NCBI GenBank assembly: GCA_036971475.1
Contig: JBAIZL010000006.1
Coordinates: forward strand, 8,074,501 to 8,138,500
Length of the DNA: 64,000 bases
Reading direction: 5' to 3'
Origin: Prosapia bicincta
Taxonomy: Eukaryota; Arthropoda; Insecta; Hemiptera; Cercopidae
Shown: positions 1 to 11,744 of the stretch, in pieces
Layout: every line of letters begins with the position of its first letter
Numbering within the stretch: position 1 is the stretch's first letter
Position numbers and translations under genes: made by a program
Notes under the pieces: model-generated
Seen by the model: only the letters and a program-made list of their open reading frames with translations
Databases searched by the model: none
What the model was told of the DNA's origin: nothing

Positions 1-195
1 AACTTCTTGTATCCGTCTTCCAGCTGTTGGGTGGCCTTCCACCGTCTGAAGTTTCTCACGGCCATTTTCAGCCTGGGCTCCTCCTCCAGCATCGGGTCTA
101 CTTTTTGAAATATCGTTTCGATCTCTTTGATAAAAGCTACTGGGTCCTTGTTATCCTTGCCATAGAACTCAATCTTCTTGGTTACGCTATTTCAC
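1..195 (-). pseudogene. Retroelement gag-like fragment, cut by the window edge
   Basis: The minus strand reads open from about 195 to base 1 (roughly 64 codons) and continues off the window. The peptide contains KKIEFYGKDNKDPVAFIKEI, then an acidic LEEEPRL stretch, then AVRNFRRWKATQQLEDGYKK. The pattern F-Y-G-K-x5-D-P followed by an amphipathic helix and a W-containing segment resembles the start of the Retrotrans_gag-type capsid region of LTR retroelements (family inference, no search run). An in-frame TGA lies just upstream, and no ATG precedes the fragment, so this is probably a broken copy or begins after a splice acceptor-like CTACAG. It abuts the dispersed repeat that starts near 205, and its GC content is visibly higher than that of the flank. 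A domesticated gag exon cannot be excluded. Confidence 0.55.
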
Positions 196-204
196 TGTAG
201 TCCC

Positions 205-2275
205 ATGCCCTAGACCTTATCCAGCTGGCGCCATATTCCCAGCAATAAAGTCGACCATGTAAATAACTGGAACACAAAGTTGCAATATTCAACTTATCAA
301 ATAAATATGTGCAAATTATTTTATAAAAACGTTATGAAATAATTGTTTGTAAATATTTATAATAAGCATTACAATAAAAATATTGACCTAAATCTACCAT
401 CCTATATACCCATATTGTTGAAACAAATACATCCTACCATGTGGTTTTATCGCCTAATGTATTATTTTGACAGTTGTATAACTGAAATTATTGCGTTATT
501 TTGTACAAAGCATATTAGGAATTAATATGAAATAAATGTTTTTAATAAATTGATTATTTTATAAACACCTTTTCAATTTAATCCCAGTAACCTACTTAAC
601 ATGGTAAACATTATCCCACATATAGTCCGTCACATTTTAAAATAGTTTTTTCAGGTTTTTATAGAAACCATTGTTGGTTATGAAGCTTGCAGACATTAAA
701 AGTTAATTTAAGAACTCTTTTGGATTTACTAGGACACGATATAAGCGCTATGCGTTCCTGCGGCCTGCCTTTACTAATCTCAAATGCTAATGAGTGCCTT
801 CGTAATTAACGATGTAAATCTAAAGCTAGTCAAAGAATTTACTGGACAACCGGGTTTCGGACTCTCTTTATCTTGTTCGGGCAAATATATTAAATGTAGT
901 CACTAAATTAGAAATTATTCATATATTTTGAAATTTCACATATTTCTTCGGAAATGTAAATAATTCTCTTAATATTTTTTTATTTTACAGATACAAAAAG
1001 ATATTTATTTTACAACCCCTTCTATAATAATATTGTATATGTTTTAAAAACAATATATTGCATATAATATTGATTCCCTTAGCAGATTCTTTGAATTTTG
1101 ATAAAATTTTTACCTGATATATTTCAGTGTGTTTTTTTATTAAGGGGTAAGGGAATGTTTTCATTTAAATTCTAAGCGCGATCTTTGCAGATCTGCCTAA
1201 AATAACAACATTGAATATTCTTATAATCTTTTACTAGAAATTGTGTAATTCACGGAAACAAGAGCTTTTAATATCATGAAATTTTTAAATTTTCAATCTA
1301 AGTAAATATTTCCAATATTTAATGAGTCATTTTGTTGTACAGATAACAATAATTTACTTTCCATAACAAGTATAATGAAAAAAAATGGGAATTAATTCCT
1401 ACTTGGATCAATAATAAAAAAGGTTTTTTCGGATACTTTTTATTAAACGAATACAATTAATATATACATAGTAGCATAGCCTATGCGTTAGAATAGCTGT
1501 TCCGCCACATAACCTATAACATAAAATCCGCTGTTTTATGTAATCATAAGTTAACACTTATTTAAAGCCAAATTAGGCGAAATAACTATATTGCATTCCT
1601 CAACTCATTTGTTAAAGTTTTCTTCAATATAAAAATAAAATAATCCATTAAAGTTAATTTATGAATTTAATTTTAAAAACTATATTAACATCAAGTTAAA
1701 TCTTCTACAAAATTTAAGAAATGTATTTGAATTAGTGTTGATGAATAAAAAGTATTTTACTAACGATCGAGTATTTGAACCAGATGTATATAACGAATTG
1801 AATAATTCTTATCTCAATGTATCATAGTTAAACCTATTTTACCTCTAACAATATTTATTTAACTACTAATGCTAGATTTCGAGCCAATATCATTAGATAT
1901 ATTAAAAATTAAAATTAACATATAATGATTTATCATTTAAAATTCACCAAGATTGGCGATGTCATGTAATAAGTTTTATATTTCCAATATAAAAAAATAA
2001 ATGTTCATTTAGTTTTACGTCGGTGTTTTTAAGCATGTGTTGTACAGAGAAACATGTGTTGTACAGAGAAATATCCGCTATATTTTCAAACATACAATCG
2101 GCCGTCTATTAAATTGGAATTTTCAAAGCTTCAATGGTCTATAAAATAGCTGCATGAGTTTTATTATAAATACTATTTTATTTAAATTATTACTTTATAA
2201 CTTTTATGAGGACATATTTACCATATTATTGTTTATAGAAATTAATTTAAAATAATATTTAAAAACAATATAAAT
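205..2275 (+). repeat. Dispersed ORF-less repeat family A, copy 1
   Basis: This stretch aligns by eye with 5180-7865 (same orientation) and with the reverse complements of about 38460-40835 and 59900-62230. Shared landmarks are the start CAGCAATAAAGTCGACCATG (compare CAGTAATAAAGTCAATCATG near 5194), the GC-richer block at 738-862, and a 3' part containing TTTAAAAACAATAT. No long ORF occurs in any frame; the 60-codon ORF at 343-525 is not conserved in the other copies. The element class is unknown. Confidence 0.7.
738..862 (+). repeat. Conserved core block of repeat family A, copy 1
   Basis: This GC-richer block, containing GCGTTCCTGCGG and CCTTTACTAATCTCA, is markedly better preserved than its flanks. 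It recurs at 6108-6235 (plus) and, as reverse complements, at 40222-40345, 41775-41900, 61620-61735 and 63105-63230. No coding or tRNA-like pattern was recognised. Confidence 0.65.
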
Positions 2276-3009
<734 letters not shown>

Positions 3010-4789
3010 AAGAATAATCCATTGATTAAGCCAACGTTTCCGCAAATAATCGTCATTTTCAAGTCATTATTAAAACTAATGACCGGTGGAAGGACGCCAA
3101 CTGCCGTCAGTGATACTGCCTGTTCATTCTTTAGGACATACGTTTAATTATGACCTGAAAGCAAAAAGTACTTTCCAAAACGATTTTTCTAGTAAATTAA
3201 TTAGTCTTGACTAATTATAACAACTGGCTTTTTATTCTATTCAATATCATCTGACTCGAAATGTTAAATTTGTCACGTTAATTATGCCGCCACATACAGT
3301 TATTTTCATGCCATAACGTTTACTGAATATGTACTCATGAATTTATACTTATGTGGTAATAGATTTTTCATTACCTAAACCTTTAAACACAATTTATTTC
3401 TTTTTTATATTCACATTAACAAGTGTATAAATAGGCTTTATATTACATGTGAAGTTAATTAAAATTTATTTATTTTTAGGTTTAAGAAACATTTTAAAAC
3501 CTAATTCAATATTACCAGCCATTCTAGTTTAACTGTCGTTCTATATTTCTTATAGTCTTTTGACTTAGTGTTGGATATACACTAATTTATGAATAGCCTT
3601 GACAAATGTTTTACGAATTTTATAATTAATGTTATTGTTTAAAATAATTTATATCTTACAATTTCTTTTGGGCACAGAATCTAACCCTTAAACGATATTT
3701 TTTGTTACCGAAATCGAATCCATCAACATAATCCCAACTCCGGCTTTAGAGCACCATACATATTTGTTATTTGTATGTTGCCCTTGCAGATTCGATTTGC
3801 TTTTTATATGTCCTTTAATTGTTTCATTGCACATGAAATAATCCTATTTGCCATATATTCTATCTTAGACATTGGTAATCTTCTTTGTCACATAAACATT
3901 TAAATATATTTTGAAAATAACATTTGTCCTACATTTTTATTTCCCGCTCTAGATATACATATTCATTGGTATATACCGCTACCATGCTGAGCTGCCAAAT
4001 ACCTCCCAAGTCAGTACTGCATTGTAGTGCATTGCCACTCTAGAGTACACGAGTGCGTGATGTATCCTTCGCCTTTTCCTGTTCTATATGTAAAGTCAAG
4101 AGTGTAGTCTGAAAGGCAATCTTTTTGAGTATTTCTTTGGGATTATTTTCCCCTTATACCCATGTGGTACTAATTTCTCTGTTTTAGGCATTCAAATGGT
4201 ATATTCTTCAGAGGATATTATCTCTCTATGCCAGAAATATTATCCTTGGGATATTGTATTGCCTAATTACTCAACATGAGCTTTCTGCTGTATGCGTTAC
4301 TATATTAAGTATGTACACAAAATTTCTTTATAATAAAAATGAACGTAAAAGTGTGTAAAATGTTTATGAGTTAAAGGGTAATAATAAATAATGGCTGGTT
4401 GAAACAAGGAGAGAATCAGAGAGCGATAGATCAATGAAAGTTTCTTTAAAAGGAAAAATTTAATATTTCATAAAGAGAGTCAACGTCATGCAAGTTGGAT
4501 GTGAAATGCAGTCAATCTAAAACTTTAGGATTAGGTAAGCTATTTGCTATAAGATAAACTTAATACTCTAATAAGCTACTCAAATTTTAAATTGAAATAT
4601 TCAATCAAGAATTACAGTTTGGTGAAACATCGCTGAAATGAATTAGTAGATGACGTAGACATTAATTTTTAATTATTTTTATTTTGGATTAATTACTTCC
4701 AACCCTTGTTTTAAATATAATTATACATATTTATTCTAGTCAGCTTCATACAATTTTATACCTAAACACACAGGACGCTGACGAATGGC

Positions 4790-4791
<2 letters not shown>

Positions 4792-4837
<46 letters not shown>
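4792..4837. repeat. (TA)n microsatellite
   Basis: Uninterrupted TA dinucleotides. Confidence 0.95.
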
Positions 4838-4839
<2 letters not shown>

Positions 4840-5244
4840 CTAACAATTTGATTCATTTCTATATTCTCGTTTCAACCGTTTAGGAATTAAAGAGTTATTG
4901 ACTGATATCACAAAGTAAGAAACTATGAACCTAAAGTACTTGAGGCTAGATATAATTGAGAATAATCCATAAACCAGAACACAAGCTAAAGCATTTATAA
5001 TTACTCTGAGAACAAATGTGCGTAACAGTTATACTCAAAAATTACGGATAAAATAATCCATTTTAGGAGTGTTTGTTTCAAAACTATAAACTTCCAATTT
5101 AGATCTTTGTACTGTCTATTATGCAATGAATTGTGTTTGTTGTATAGCATATTTGCAATTTATTAATGGAGCTGTAAATGGAGCCATATTTCCAGTAATA
5201 AAGTCAATCATGTATTAAAATGGAGCGCAAAGTAGCAATATTCT

Positions 5245-5400
5245 TATTTAGTTAATTAGAGCTTAGCTAGTGAGCTATGCTAGTAGTAGCCAAGCACTGA
5301 GGAAGGCGACTTCGTCGCCGAAACTATTTTGTTGTGTGTGGTTATTAAAAACTATTTTTTTGTGAGATTTTGAGAGTTCACTATTTTGACTTTTACCTTT
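5245..5400 (+). mobile_element. 156-bp solo element with 12-bp target-site duplication and hammerhead-like core
   Basis: The 12-mer TAGCAATATTCT occurs at 5233-5244 and again at 5401-5412. The paralogous copy near 280-300 lacks the intervening 156 bp, so this is an insertion into repeat family A. The insert carries CTGAGGA (5297-5303), a GC-rich hairpin and GAAA (5320-5323), followed by AT-rich sequence. Its size and layout resemble the roughly 144-bp PLE pseudo-LTRs at 24805 and 25445. I infer a solo PLE pseudo-LTR or retrozyme-like monomer. A SINE is the alternative, but no A/B boxes or poly-A tail are seen. Confidence 0.6.
5288..5345 (+). ncRNA. Hammerhead ribozyme-like motif (probably decayed type I)
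   Basis: The core is CTGAGGA (5297-5303), an extra A, stem II GGCGAC-TTC-GTCGCC (5305-5319), then GAAA (5320-5323). Stem III can be AC/GT around a 6-nt loop, with the cleavage nucleotide at 5333. Stem I can pair AGCCAAGCA (5288-5296) with TGTGTGGTT (5335-5343) with one A-G mismatch. An extra G at 5334 sits between the predicted cleavage nucleotide and stem I, so activity is doubtful. Confidence 0.45.
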
Positions 5401-5660
5401 TAGCAATATTCTACTTATCAAATAAATATGTGAACTTTATTTTATAAAAACTTTATGAAATAATTATTTGTAAATATTTATAATAAGCATTACAATAAAA
5501 ATATTGAGCTAGATCTACCATTCTTAAAAAATCATATTGTTGAAATAAAAATATCCTACCATGTTGTTTTATCTCCTAATATAATAGTTTTACAGATGTA
5601 TAACTGAAATTATTTCATCATTTTGTAACAAGCATGGTACGCATTATTAACAAATAATTG

Positions 5661-5868
5661 TTTATATATGCGAGTACATTTTTCTGCCATTCCTAACTTT
5701 TTAATAATCTCTTTTGTTGACGCGTTTCGGATTAACTCCATTTTCAAAACTTCAATAGTACTCTCGAGAGTTTTGAAAATGGAGTTAATCCGAAACGCAT
5801 CAACAAAAGAGAATATTGAAAAGTTAGGAATGGGAGAAAACTGTACTCAAACATATAGAAATATTCCT
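5661..5868. mobile_element. Palindromic foldback MITE, copy 1
   Basis: Two arms of about 100 bp (5661-5765 and 5768-5868) are near-perfect reverse complements of each other. They meet at CTCGAG and contain TTGACGCGTTTCGG in the left arm and its complement in the right arm. The 82-codon ORF across it (5668-5916) is a by-product of the palindrome. The motif GAAACGCGTC is shared with the ends of the PLE at 9832-12281, so it may be PLE-derived. A related, more diverged palindrome lies at 25620-25830. Confidence 0.75.
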
Positions 5869-6107
5869 AACAGAAATGAAGATGAGTATATTAATAATTT
5901 CAATATATGTTTATAGTTATTTGAATATTTTATAAACACCTTTTCAAGTTTATCCCAGTAACCTACTCAACATGGTAAAAATTAGCCCACTTATAGAACG
6001 TCATATTTTAAAATAGAATGTCAAGTTTTTGTACAGACCATTGTTGGTTATGGAGTTTACAGCCATTAAAATGTAATTTAGAAACTCTTCTGGACTTACC
6101 AGCACAC

Positions 6108-6235
6108 GATAAATGCAAAATGCGTTCCTCCGGGCTACCTTTAGTAATATCAGGATCTAATGAGTCCCTCCGTAATTAAAGGAGCGTAAATCTAAGGCTA
6201 GTCAAAGGATTTCCTGGAAAACCGGGTTTTGGACT
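6108..6235 (+). repeat. Conserved core block of repeat family A, copy 2
   Basis: Same block as 738-862, with GCGTTCCTCCGGGCTACC and a downstream GGATTTCCTGGAAAACCGGG. Confidence 0.65.
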
Positions 6236-8149
6236 CTCTTTATCTGGTTCGGGCAAATATATTAAATGTAGTCACTAAATTAGAAATATTCATATATTTT
6301 GAAATATCACATCATTCTTCGGAAATGTAAATAATTCTCCTTATATGTTTTTATTTTACAGATACCAAAAGATATTAATTTTACAACAGCTTTCTATAAC
6401 AATATTGTACGTGTTTTAAAAACAATGTATTGCATACAGTATTGATTACCTTAGTAAATTATTTGAGTTTTGATTAAATTTTTACCTGACATATTTCAGT
6501 GCGTTTTTTTATTAGGAGGTATAGGAATGTTTTCAAATACATTAAATGTAGTCACTAAATTAGGAATATACATATATTATGACATTTCACATTTTTTTTC
6601 GGAAATCTAATTAATTCTCCTAATACTTTTTATTTTTCAGATATCAAATTATATTTATTTTACAACAGTTTTTTTTATAATAATAAAGGATGTAATGGAT
6701 TGTTTTCATTTAAATTCTAACCGCAAACTTTATAGATATACCTTAAAATATTAACGGTAAATATACTTGTAATCTTTTACTAGAAATCGTGTGATTCACA
6801 GATATAAGAGCTTCAAACTATATAAACCTTCAAATCTCATGAGATTTTTAAATTTTTAATTTAAGTAAATTTTTCCCATTTTTAATGAATCATTTTGTGG
6901 TACAGATAAGAATAATTTACATTTCAAAACAACTATAATAAAAAAGTGAAGGAAATTCCTATTTAGTGACCAATAAAATATTATTCCATTTACGTTTTAC
7001 TAAATAATTACAAATAATATATACACTATGTATACAAAGAAGCATAGCCTATGCGTTAAAACAATTGTTCTACCACATAACCTATAATATAAAATCAGCT
7101 GTTTTATGAAATCACATGTTATTACTTATTTAATCCAAAATTGACGAATAACTGTATTGCACTCCTCAACACTTTTGTGAAAGTTTTTCTTCAATATAAA
7201 CATTGAACAATTCGTTATATTAAATTTATTAATTTTTATTTTAATACACTATATTAACATCAAGTTTAATCTACTACAAGTTTTTAAAAATGTATTTGAA
7301 GTCGCGTGGATGAATACAAATGTATTTTACTGACTAGAATTAGAGCGAGGTAGTCTTTATATAAAGATAGAGTGAACTAATAGAAGGAATTGAATAACTT
7401 GTATCTTAACATTTCATCACTGAAGCTCTTTCACTTGGATAATATTTATTTATCTACTAATGATGGCCATTGCTAAATGTCGAGTCAATTTCATTATAAA
7501 TGTTACAAAATTAAAATTGACAAATAACGATTTTTTCATTTAAAATTCCCCAAGATTAGTCGATGTTATTTAATAAACTTAATCTTTCCAATATAATTGA
7601 AATATATGTTCATTTAATTTTAAGGCGGTGTTTTTAGGCAATGACTATATGTTTTGTGCAGAGAAATATTCGCTGTTTTTCTAAAATTAATAAATTTAAT
7701 AAATTGGAATTTTCAAAGCTTCAAAAGTCTATAAAATAGCTACATGAGTTTTATTAATAATACTATTTGATTACAATTATTACTTTTAAAACATTTATGA
7801 GGAAATAATTACCATAGTAATATTTATGGACGTTTATTTAAAACAATACTTAAAAACAATATGCTCGTTGTTTAGTTAATTTAAACATTGTTTCCGAACG
7901 ATTTCACTTTTAAATAAATATTTAACTTGAATTGTTTTACAACGTGGAGTAACAATACTTAAACATAATAACATGTTTGGATTATTCCAGATGTAAAGTA
8001 GAAGGTTTAAGAAAATTCTCCTAATTTTCTTAAGTAAATGTAACAAATTTCAGAATAAAAAGGAAATAGCGTGGTTTAATTTTATCCAATCAATATTTGT
8101 TTTCGTAAATGAATTAGGAGTATCGCAGGTGTAACTTGAAACAATGTAA

Positions 8150-8570
8150 GAGTGTACGTCAGTTTGTCTAAGTGGGCGCTCTTCTCAAGTTTCTGCGATA
8201 AATATTACAAGTAAATGTAGGTCACCTCTATTTATAACCTCCTTTTAATTATCTAGTACTTTTCATCTAAGAGTAGGAAAAATACATACAAAAGATTTTC
8301 TTGTTTTACAAATATGCTGAACAGTCTGTCACCGATAAGCAAACCTAAAGGGCGGGTAAACTTAAATGCGCTTTTATAAAACGGAAAACCTTCAGAGAAT
8401 GGAATGTTCCTCTTCACAAATACGGTATCTCGCTTCTCACAGACCTGTCTCTCAAGGCTAGATCATTTCTCCTTGGTATTGTGATATACAATTAATGTAA
8501 TTCCTTTACTTCCTACAATCTTTCAGAAACGTGGTTGGATGACATTTAAATTAAATGCCTGTACTGAATC
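8150..8570 (+). repeat. Repeat block B, copy 1
   Basis: This block aligns with 13600-14040 in the same orientation and with the reverse complements of 38100-38450 and 59270-59660. Landmarks are CATCTAAGAGTAGGAAAA, CTGAACAGTCTGTC and GACCTGTCTCTCAAG. It is better conserved than neighbouring sequence and contains no ORF. Confidence 0.75.
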
Positions 8571-8867
8571 TTATTGCTTTGCTACAATCGTTTCAAACAA
8601 CTGTTCAAACCTTTTCTTTCTGTATATAAAAATATATTTTTTCTAATAGCTTCATCACACTCCAAGTCATTTTTTGTTTGTATGTGGATAAATATTTTTG
8701 TTTATAATCAACGAAATACGTTATTATTCTTAAAATATGACGCACTTATATTTTTCGGAATGAAAAGTGTTTGGTTAAATAACATTTTACAACAAAACCT
8801 GAAACATATACAAACGATTTTATTTAATTCTTTTACTTCATTTTAATTAAAAATACGTTTAAAAACC

Positions 8868-8919
8868 TTTCTCTCTCTCTCTCTGTCTCCCTCTCTCTCT
8901 CTGTCTCCCTCTATCTATA

Positions 8920-9000
<81 letters not shown>
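8868..9000. repeat. Compound (TC)n-(TA)n microsatellite
   Basis: Imperfect TC/CT tract to 8950, then pure TA to about 8999. Confidence 0.95.
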
Positions 9001-9005
<5 letters not shown>

Positions 9006-9831
9006 TGCATAAAAGTGAAGGCTTATTATACTTCTACATTAACGCAGAAATTTTTAAAATGCAAACTACTCCCAATGTAAACACTGGTGAAGCGGATATT
9101 CTGTTTGAATGTTTTCCCATTACTGAATGCAAATCCCCTCTTCTGGCAGTAAATAGAGATGTCATCGTTCATTTATCCTTATGGTTGTCGACTTTTGTTT
9201 CTACACCTAAACAAAGAACGTACTCTTTTTAAAACAATATTGAATACATTGCATCAATAACCTAGTTTTACATTTTGTACCGAAAATTCTTTTAAAAATT
9301 GTACTAATTTTAAAGATAACATAAGTTTACTTGTTCATTTATTTAACATATAAATTAAAGCACTTATATTTTATTCATAGGTTAAAATTTACAAATCTAT
9401 CATAGTATCGTGTATTTTGTTGATAACATAGTTATACTTACACGTTTTTATGAACTGACGATACAGGGTTTAAATAGCATAAGTATGTTTGTTTTTCATA
9501 TAAAGATAAACAAAAAAATATTACCAAATGGATGGATTCAACTAATTTAACTTTTTATAATATTGTAACATTATTTTAGTCAATATTATAATATTAGTAA
9601 TATTTAGCAGCATCCGAAAACAAATCGGAATAGTTACTTAAAAACTTATACAAAATAAAAATTGTGAATTTGTTCATTAATAATATATGTAAAAATTGTA
9701 AAGTCAAAAGATTCCTACAAGCCATCAACGATGTTCTATTTAAGTTATGCTCAGATGAATGCATTATATGCACAATATGGTCAATATACGTTTCTTTTAA
9801 GCTATGTTTAGTTACAATTATTGATAAAATT
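9001..9831. other. AT-rich spacer without recognisable gene
   Basis: A 75-codon ORF (9005-9232) has no recognised domain and starts inside simple sequence. Nothing else is supported. Confidence 0.6.
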
Positions 9832-9883
9832 TAATTTTAAAAATACCTAAGTCAGTGAATACGTAATTGCTTACTTGCTGACG

Positions 9884-11725
9884 CGTTTCAAAACATCGGT
9901 TAGGTGTAAAGGCTCTAACGGGAATGGATTTATGACTGTGGATTGGGATGGGTTGTTTTGGTTGTCTTCAAAGTGTGTGTGATCTTTTAATACGTTTCCT
10001 TTATCTGTTGCGTAGTGTTTGTATATCTTAATTTTTCTAAGGTTGTTTTACTTTTTTTAATGTGTGTAGAACATTTAAATTTGTGTGTATGTCGGTGTGT
10101 GTGTGTTGGGTGTTTTTTAAGTGTTTCGCATAGCTGGATTTAAAGTTTTTTTTTTTTTTTTTTGTAATGTGTTCTTCGAAGCGTGTATAGAATGACCTGC
10201 CGTTTTGGCCGATATAATAGCTGGGACAACTGATACAAGTTAATTTGTAAATACCTGAGAGTTTGTATTTGTCAGTTTCTTTTTTAAAAAGGTTGTATGT
10301 GCTGTCTTAAGGTATTCGTTGTTTTGTAGGATATTTGGTAATGGAGTTTTTTGAATGTGGAGGCTATTTTGTGTTTGTGTGTGTGTTTTTTTGTAGGTGA
10401 GGAATATGTACGAGTATTTGTTGTTTTTTGTGTGGTTTGTCTGCGAGGCCGTTTGATGGTCTTTATGTTTAATTTCCCTGAGTGTCTTGTCTATGAGTGT
10501 GTGTTGGTAGTCGTTTTGTTGGGCGATGTATTTTATGGTATTAAGTTCTTCTTCGTAGTCTTTCTGTAGCATTGATATATTTATTAGGCGGTGTAACATA
10601 TACTTAAATGCAGCGTGTTTGTGTTGTGTGGTGTGATTAGATGTATTATGTATGAAAATATCGGTAGTTGTTGATTTTCTGTATATTCTGAAATTATGTC
10701 TGGTGATATGTTTGGTGATGGTAAGGTCTAGCTAATTTATTTTATTGTTTTCTTCTAATTCAAGGGTAAATGAGGGGTTTTAGTGTATGGTATTAATGTA
10801 ATTGTGTAGTTGTTTGATTTGCCGTTTGTCGCCGTTGTATAAAATTAAAATGTCATCTACATATCTATGGTAATAAATTATTTTATGTGTGTGATTATTG
10901 TTCTGTAGAATGTATTGTTGTTCGATATGATGTAGGAATATTTGTTCTAGGTTGCCTGAGATAGGGAACCCATAGTGAGGCCGTCTATCTGTATGTAGAA
11001 TTTGTGTTGGTATGTGAAGTAGTTTTGTGATGTGATGAGTTTGGTAAGTGGTATGATTTCGTGAGTGAGTTTATAAAGAATTTTGTTGCTATGAGCATAT
11101 TTTGTAATATGGAGTGTTTGTTCTATTCGAACATTAGTGCGAATGAGGTCTATGTTATTGTGTATGGATGTGTGATTGTGAAAGTTTATGATGTCCCTGA
11201 TAAGTTTATCTACATATTTGGCTAGCTTATGTGATGGCGGATGTGTGGAACCCATAGTGAGGCCGTCTATCTGTAAGTAGAATTTGTGTTGGTATGTGAA
11301 GTAGTTTTGTGATGTGATGAGTTTGGTAAGTGGTATGATTTCGTGAGTGAGTTTATAAAGAATTTTGTTGCTATGAGCATATTTTGTAATATGGAGTGTT
11401 TGTTCTCTTCGAACATTAGTGCGAATGAGGTCTATGTTATTGTGTATGGATGTGTGATTGTGAAAGTTTATGATGTCCCTGATAAGTTTATCTACATATT
11501 TGGCTAGCTTATGTGATGGCGGATGTGTGCGACTAATTAGTGGATAGATGGGTGTGTTTTCTTTGTGGATTTTAGGTAAAGCATTTAATGTGAGAGCTTG
11601 GGGTTATATTTTTTTGTAATATTTCTAATGTTCTCATTTCATGATTTTGGTGCATTTGTTTAGAAGATTTTTAATTTCTGTTTGAAATTTAGATGTGGGG
11701 TCTGATCGGAGTTCGGTTATTTTCT
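9884..11725 (-). pseudogene. PLE reverse transcriptase + GIY-YIG endonuclease, broken
   Basis: Read 5' to 3' on the minus strand, the fragments are: TELRSDPTSKFQTEIKNLL (about 11650-11725); an RT finger motif ALPKIHKENTP (near 11550); HPPSHKLAKYVDK; FYIQIDGLTMGS; then, after a 1-bp loss in a C-run near 10962, ISGNLEQIFLHHIEQQ. The catalytic YVDD is at 10852-10863, followed by ILILYNGDKRQIKQLHN. A GIY-YIG nuclease follows, with SGIYKLTC (near 10230-10260) and YYIGQNGRSFYTRFEEH (about 10165-10220). RT joined to a C-terminal GIY-YIG nuclease is the PLE hallmark. Frameshifts and stops split it into ORFs at 10947-11255 and 10240-10599. A 94-codon segment before the active site is tandemly duplicated. 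Confidence 0.85.
10967..11530 (-). repeat. 282-bp tandem duplication inside the PLE RT
   Basis: 10967-11248 and 11249-11530 are direct copies offset by exactly 282 bp. I see two mismatches (near 10994 and 11136) plus the junction base. 282 is a multiple of 3, so the duplication adds 94 codons in frame. It covers the segment from HPPSHKLAK to IDGLTMGS. Confidence 0.9.
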
Positions 11726-11744
11726 TTACATATCACTCGCCTAC

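Larger units (their letters stand above)
3010..8570 (+). repeat. Segmental duplication arm, inverted relative to 38100-44550
   Basis: Matches read by eye in reverse complement are: 3010-3190 with about 44350-44540; 3261-3360 with about 44200-44280; 3981-4090 with about 43180-43280; 4100-4780 with about 42530-43150; 5180-7865 with about 38460-40835; and 8150-8570 with about 38100-38450. Order is conserved, so this is one several-kb segment present in both orientations. It is diverged and interrupted by small insertions. A further copy runs from 59270 past the right edge. No conserved ORF is seen. Confidence 0.7.

Noticed and set aside
5668..5916. 82-codon ORF
   Set aside because: Lies across a palindromic MITE, so the open frame is a by-product of the inverted repeat.
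8574..8846. 90-codon ORF after repeat block B
   Set aside because: AT-rich Phe/Asn/Lys composition, no domain, and it is not open in the paralogue near 14040.
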